Assembly: GCA_017427625.1 (NCBI GenBank)
Contig: JAFRSL010000058.1
Location: forward strand, 1-19,424
Direction: 5' to 3'
Length of the DNA: 19,424 bases
Source: Synergistaceae bacterium
Lineage (GTDB): Bacteria; Synergistota; Synergistia; Synergistales; Aminobacteriaceae
The notes under the pieces are model-generated. The model was not told the DNA's origin. It worked only from the letters and a program-made list of their open reading frames with translations, and did no database searches. The translations under genes were made by a program, and so were the position numbers. This document shows positions 15,135 to 19,424 of this stretch, one piece after another. The first letter of the stretch is position 1; every line of letters begins with the position of its first letter.

Positions 15135-15893
15135 TTAATGCCCGTGCGGCGTAATGTCCAGCATTGCCCGCTCATATATCAGGTCAGACTGAAGCATCAC
15201 GCAGAAACACGCACTCAACGGGACAATCGCCAGCCATATTGTGCGCTCCTTCAGGTATGACGACAAGGCCGTAACTATTATTCCCCCCAACATGAACGCA
15301 AGAATGAGCTTCACGTGCTTCAGCATTTTCGCGCGGGCTTCGGCTTCCTGCTCATGGTGTTTGATGATGCGGGCGATTGATATTCCTATCTGCCTCACGT
15401 GATTCGTAACGAAAAGCGTAGCCATCGGAACACCCTCTGCCTGTCGGAATGTGTTGAACTGCATGGCGCAGAGAAAGTTTATCATCACCTGAACAATCTG
15501 ATCCGGCCACGAGAACGGAATGAACCCTATCAGGAACAGCACAAGAATCTCAGTCCCAACTAACGCCGTTTCCCAGCGTATGAATATCGCATGGCTGACT
15601 TTCTCCGGCAGTATCTCGGAAATTATAGTGCCGAGTACGTAGGCCGCGAATGGAATCAGATAATATAGCGCAACCTGATACCTTCCCCAGCCTATTGCCG
15701 CCGTCATCTTCACAATGTTTCCTGTCTGAGCGTTGCAGAAAACCTGACCCCTCAGACTGTACGTGTAAAGCCCCATCATTCCGCCCGCTACCGTGAGAAG
15801 TTCAAAGATGTAATACTTCTCGCATGTAAGATAATGCTCACGGTGAAGCTCGTTATGCTTCTGCCTGTGTTCCTCGCTAACAAATTCCTGCAT
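15135..15893 (-). CDS. DUF1275 (YoaK) family membrane protein
   Basis: A 252-residue polytopic membrane protein matching DUF1275. The signature is visible near residues 35-65: LTVAGGMMGLYTYSL, then GQVFCNAQTGNIVKM, corresponding to the family's G--DA--Y----VF-ANQTGN. A later MQFNTFRQAEGVPMATLFVTNHVRQ resembles the family's second conserved region. The N-terminal 25 residues are unusually hydrophilic (EEHRQKHNELHREHY). The function of the family is not established; transport has been suggested from topology only. The start overlaps the helicase-nuclease gene by 17 bases and the stop lies 42 bases before mcrB, so it is probably cotranscribed with both. Confidence 0.85.
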   Translation of the reverse strand: MQEFVSEEHRQKHNELHREHYLTCEKYYIFELLTVAGGMMGLYTYSLRGQVFCNAQTGNIVKMTAAIGWGRYQVALYYLIPFAAYVLGTIISEILPEKVSHAIFIRWETALVGTEILVLFLIGFIPFSWPDQIVQVMINFLCAMQFNTFRQAEGVPMATLFVTNHVRQIGISIARIIKHHEQEAEARAKMLKHVKLILAFMLGGIIVTALSSYLKERTIWLAIVPLSACFCVMLQSDLIYERAMLDITPHGH

Positions 15894-18800
15894 TGATTTT
15901 CACGCATCCTTTCTTGAACGGGCATTCCCCGCAATGTTCCAGCCTCGCCTCATATGCCTCACGTCTTCCTGAAGCACATTCCCTCGCGGCTCTCTCTATT
16001 CTCTCACGTATTGCAGGAAAATTCTCGATGACTCTCTCCTGTATCGTGTTCTCCTTGAGGAAGGCTATCGTTGCGTTGACAGTCTCAAATTTCTTCTCCT
16101 CATGAATTGCGAACGCGTAGAAATCCATCTGAGAGTCGTAAAGTCCATCGGGAACATCGTCAACCGCCGTGATCTTGTAGTCGGCTACACTGTTACCATA
16201 CACAGCATCGACAGCTCCTGCCATTGCAGTATCACTATTGAGCGGGAATCTGAATGTATGTTCACGTTCAACACCTGTAGTGTTCCTCAATCTTGTGCCT
16301 AAATCACTCTCAGCAAACGTCATCAGCCACTTCCTTAGCGTATCTTTGCCGCAGTTCCGCCATGTGTCGCGCAAGTATCCCGGCAGTTTCACCAGAGTCT
16401 CACGGTCATAGAGAATTGCATCAAGTTCCTCAACGTAATCCTCGCCCTTAGGCCATCGTGATAGTATCCAGTGAGTCAAGCTCCCCAACGCTGCACCGCC
16501 GTGAACATCATCAACGGAATCATTGTCCCTGTCAGGAAGCTCCCACGTCAGTGTCCGGCCTTGACGGTATTTCCTTCGCCACGCATACGGGCACCACTCA
16601 TATAGCGCGAACGATGTCGCCGAAATCTGCCTCAATGAACGCTCAACATTCACCGTCTGAACTTTATGGACAGTCCTCTCCCCTTCATCATGGCCGGATT
16701 TTTTGGAAGCCCTTGAGCCGTCAGCAGCAAGAATTTCAGGCACAACGTCCGTCATTCCCTTAATGCTCCTAAGCATGAAGTCAGACCAAGTATCAGGGTA
16801 GCCTTTCGGAGTTTCATCAGGTTTCTTCTTGTCGATAGGCTTGATCAGTCCGCAGAATATCAGGCTGTCCTGCGCGCGTGTACATGCAACGTAGAATAAT
16901 CGTTCCTCTTCCTCCGAGTCTCCCTGTTCGGATAATAGCTTGTGCCAATCTGAGAGCTTGGACTTGAAGCCGTCTTCGGGCATCTTCTCATCGGGAAGTT
17001 TGCTGAATGCGAGTCCCAAATCCCTTGAAGGCTTTAGCGCAGATCTGTCGGTGTTCTTCTTTGTGCTGTCCGCGAATATCACGGTTACGGGGTATTCGAG
17101 ACCTTTTGCCGAATGCACCGTCCCAAGCCTCACAGCGTTCTCACTTTCATCATGCCATGCTGGTTCCTCGTACTGCGAACTGTTCCTGATTGAGCGTGTC
17201 ATGTACTCAGCGCATGAAACGAGGCTTGCCGTTCCCGACGACTGAAACTCACGGGCAATCTTCAATGATAGTCTAACGTTTCGGAGGACACGAAGCCTGT
17301 CTTTCTCCTTGTAGTATGAGAGCCATTTACGATTTCTGTCATAGAATGCAATGATTCCTGAAGCACCCTCGTTTTCGCCGACGACAGAGAGATATTCAAG
17401 GCGTGAATATGCATCGGGCAAGTTCTCGCGGATTAAGTCTATAGGCTTGTGCTTTTCATCGGCGAGCATGAGGCATTTCGTGATAGCGTCATCTTCCTCA
17501 ACTCCTGAGAACGGGGACATCAGCCAGCCCATCACGGAGAAGTCGTCATTGAAGTTTGCGGCAGCCCTGAGTGTGCAGACGACATCACCAATTTCCCCGC
17601 GATTGAAGTAGTCGTTGCTCTTGTCTTGGATTGACGGTATTCCGAAACTCTCCAACGCTTCCTCAAGGATCGTGAAGCAGCCCCGCCCCCTCACAAGAAC
17701 CGCGAAGTCTGAGAATTTAACGGGACGGACTTCCTTCTTCGCTTTGTCCCAGATTGTGAGGCGATCGCTGACCCACGATGATATTTTGGAAGCCAACCGC
17801 TCGGCAAGAATCTTACGGCTTGTGTCGGCGTTTTCATCATTACGTAGAAGGTAGACCTTGAAATCCGGCATATCTCCTGACTCGCGCTCAATGGGGCTTA
17901 AAGGTTTGTACTTTACGTTTCTCATTGCTTCCTGCCTGCTTATACCGTCGGGCCAGAGGTTGGTGAACATTCCGTTGATTCTGGCGAGAAGCGAGGCCCT
18001 TGTCCTGAAACTTGTATCGAGGTTTATAGCCTTGTCGGATTTCTTGATTGTGTCTGCAAATAATGAGGGTTCAGCGTGGCGGAACTTGTAGATTGACTGC
18101 TTGGGGTCTCCAACTGCAAAGAGCCTAGAGTCTTTATCGTAATTCTTGAGGGCCTCGATCATCGCGAACTGTAAATGATCTGTGTCCTGGAACTCGTCAA
18201 CGAGAACGTGCTTGAACGTTTTGCGGATTCCTTTTTGCTCTATGGTTTTCTTCGCGTGAAGTATCATGTCCGAGAACGAGAGAAGACCTCGCTTTGACTT
18301 CATGCTGTCCCAAATTCCCCACGATACCGCGCAGAATTTCAGTAGGGTCTTTCTCATAGCTACTTCCTCTTTCGATATGGCTGGCCCAAAATCTTCGGTT
18401 AGGCTCTTAACGATCCCAGGCTGAATATCCCGCCATTCTCCGAGCGTCATGCCTAATTCTTTCTTTACCGTCTTGAAAGGCTCTGAAGGTCTGCCGCCCG
18501 GTGTCCTTATGCCCAATATGTCGAGCACAATGCACATGTAGAAATACTTCAAGGCCGAGTCATTTTGAGGACTGTTAGAGTTCAGCCACGACATTAGATT
18601 GTTGAGTTTCCCGCCCGGCCCGTTTGGGTTATTTGCCAAAGGAAGATTCATAGCGTCCCACCTGCGCCATACTGAATGCCATTCAGTTCTAAGCAAGTCC
18701 ATGACCGAATCTCCAGCATGAGCGACAAGTTCCGAGTCATCATTCGACCAATTCATCATATCTTCCCAAGAAAGCCCCGACGACGAATGAAGATCAGCAG

Positions 18801-19383
18801 CCTTATACGCAAGCTGAGAGAGAGTCCTTGCTCCCCATTTCCCGACAGCCGCGCTCATATATCCATCGCTGTCAAGTTCCTCCGCTGCCTTGAGGATTTC
18901 ACCGCCCGTGTAATTCTGTGCGAGCCTCTCAAGTCCTGCAAACTCCACCGCGTTCTTCAAGTCTTCCCAAAATGACTGCTCCTGATGCGCCGAAATAACC
19001 GAAGCTCTTGGGTCAATGTCAAGCGACAACCCCGACTCTCGTATCAGCCTCGTGGAAAACGCATGTATCGTCGAAATCCACGAATCACTCAGGCCGTCAA
19101 GAATATTCTGCTTACGTTCTTGATCAGGATAATCTTTGAGTGAGGCTTCTATGAGGGATTCTATTCGTGCTTTCATCTCACCTGCCGCTGCTTCGGTGTA
19201 AGTCAGAGTGAGAATGTCGGACGGCAATAATTCATCATCATCAAGCAGCAATCTCAAGTAACGTTGTGAGAGAACCCACGTTTTTCCCGTTCCTGCTCCG
19301 GCTTCGACGGTTATCGTGGGATCATCGGCGGTTATGGCTTCGCGCTGTCCTTTCGGGGTATCGTATGGTAATGAAAATTTCAA
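15877..19383 (-). CDS. UvrD-family helicase fused to RecB-type nuclease with Fe-S cysteines (AddA/RecB-like)
   Basis: 1168 residues. All helicase motifs are present: Walker A AGAGTGKT (28-35), ILTLTYTEAAAGEM, motif II VLVDEFQDTD (about 393-402), motif III VGDPKQSIYKFRH, motif IV LDTSFRTRAS, motif V TVHSAKGLEYP and motif VI LFYVACTRAQDSL. The C-terminal nuclease has GSLTH (His971), VDAVY (Asp1059), ADYK (Asp1068, Lys1070) and QMDFYAFA (Gln1085, Tyr1089), so it should be active. Cysteines 931, 1151, 1154 and 1160 frame it with the spacing C-x219-C-x2-C-x5-C, the iron-staple pattern of AddB nucleases. It should process DNA ends for recombination and degrade foreign linear DNA; an AddB-like partner could lie just beyond the right edge. 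The TTG at 19383 is chosen over the TTG at 19401 because GAGAGGAG lies eight bases upstream of it, while the first TTG lies before that site. Confidence 0.92.
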   Translation of the reverse strand: MKFSLPYDTPKGQREAITADDPTITVEAGAGTGKTWVLSQRYLRLLLDDDELLPSDILTLTYTEAAAGEMKARIESLIEASLKDYPDQERKQNILDGLSDSWISTIHAFSTRLIRESGLSLDIDPRASVISAHQEQSFWEDLKNAVEFAGLERLAQNYTGGEILKAAEELDSDGYMSAAVGKWGARTLSQLAYKAADLHSSSGLSWEDMMNWSNDDSELVAHAGDSVMDLLRTEWHSVWRRWDAMNLPLANNPNGPGGKLNNLMSWLNSNSPQNDSALKYFYMCIVLDILGIRTPGGRPSEPFKTVKKELGMTLGEWRDIQPGIVKSLTEDFGPAISKEEVAMRKTLLKFCAVSWGIWDSMKSKRGLLSFSDMILHAKKTIEQKGIRKTFKHVLVDEFQDTDHLQFAMIEALKNYDKDSRLFAVGDPKQSIYKFRHAEPSLFADTIKKSDKAINLDTSFRTRASLLARINGMFTNLWPDGISRQEAMRNVKYKPLSPIERESGDMPDFKVYLLRNDENADTSRKILAERLASKISSWVSDRLTIWDKAKKEVRPVKFSDFAVLVRGRGCFTILEEALESFGIPSIQDKSNDYFNRGEIGDVVCTLRAAANFNDDFSVMGWLMSPFSGVEEDDAITKCLMLADEKHKPIDLIRENLPDAYSRLEYLSVVGENEGASGIIAFYDRNRKWLSYYKEKDRLRVLRNVRLSLKIAREFQSSGTASLVSCAEYMTRSIRNSSQYEEPAWHDESENAVRLGTVHSAKGLEYPVTVIFADSTKKNTDRSALKPSRDLGLAFSKLPDEKMPEDGFKSKLSDWHKLLSEQGDSEEEERLFYVACTRAQDSLIFCGLIKPIDKKKPDETPKGYPDTWSDFMLRSIKGMTDVVPEILAADGSRASKKSGHDEGERTVHKVQTVNVERSLRQISATSFALYEWCPYAWRRKYRQGRTLTWELPDRDNDSVDDVHGGAALGSLTHWILSRWPKGEDYVEELDAILYDRETLVKLPGYLRDTWRNCGKDTLRKWLMTFAESDLGTRLRNTTGVEREHTFRFPLNSDTAMAGAVDAVYGNSVADYKITAVDDVPDGLYDSQMDFYAFAIHEEKKFETVNATIAFLKENTIQERVIENFPAIRERIERAARECASGRREAYEARLEHCGECPFKKGCVKINAGIC

Positions 19384-19413
19384 TGTGAAGACTCCTCTCA
19401 ATAAAGTGTCGAT

Positions 19414-19419
19414 ATTATA
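19414..19419 (-). promoter_or_regulatory. Probable -10 of the helicase-nuclease gene
   Basis: TATAAT on the minus strand (19419-19414) lies 30 bases before the TTG start, leaving a short leader with the GAGAGGAG ribosome site. The -35 would fall beyond the right edge. It suggests that the helicase-DUF1275-mcrBC run starts its own transcript here. Confidence 0.45.
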
Positions 19420-19424
19420 TTGCA

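Overview
The window most likely comes from a diderm, Firmicutes-like bacterium, and Synergistota is my best guess. Three things point there: the rapZ-yvcK pair, the rpmH-rnpA-yidD-yidC-jag cluster with a short YidC that lacks the large proteobacterial periplasmic domain, and a sugar-binding protein whose signal peptide has no lipobox, which suggests a true periplasm. Placement rests on gene order and protein character only. No RNA gene, CRISPR array, IS element or origin was seen.

Layout. (1) Positions 1-1938, minus strand: rapZ (TTG start) feeds into yvcK through an ATGA overlap; yvcK runs off the left edge. (2) Positions 1947-4378, plus strand: an extended -10 promoter drives rpmH-rnpA-yidD-yidC-jag, tightly packed with three overlapping junctions and closed by a rho-independent terminator. 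(3) Positions 4385-5264, minus strand: a cluster of very small membrane proteins (about 52, 31-38, 58 and 109 residues). Only the last matches a family I recognise (DUF1622). A perfect 9-bp inverted repeat covers the promoter ahead of the cluster. (4) Positions 5262-6569, minus strand: an FGGY sugar kinase resembling sedoheptulokinase, divergent from a DUF985 cupin gene (6628-7092). (5) Positions 7134-10737, plus strand: a ribose/galactose-type ABC importer (binding protein, double ATPase, permease) with its own promoter, an intercistronic hairpin after the binding-protein gene, and a bidirectional terminator at the end. (6) Positions 10736-19424, minus strand: a UvrD-type helicase fused to a RecB-family nuclease with a four-cysteine iron-sulfur pattern, then a DUF1275 membrane protein, then an mcrB-mcrC modification-dependent restriction pair.

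How the parts work together. Region 2 supplies ribosome, RNase P and membrane-insertion components. Regions 4 and 5 look like uptake of a sugar followed by phosphorylation, although the kinase and importer are transcribed apart and the substrate is unknown. Region 6 combines DNA-end processing with defence against modified foreign DNA. Its mcrB gene encodes what look like two PUA/EVE-type sensor modules, and the mcrBC genes appear visibly more AT-rich than their neighbours, as expected for an acquired defence module.

The least explained part of the window is the micro-membrane-protein cluster of region 3. It also contains the longest stretch without an obvious large gene (about 4715-5261).
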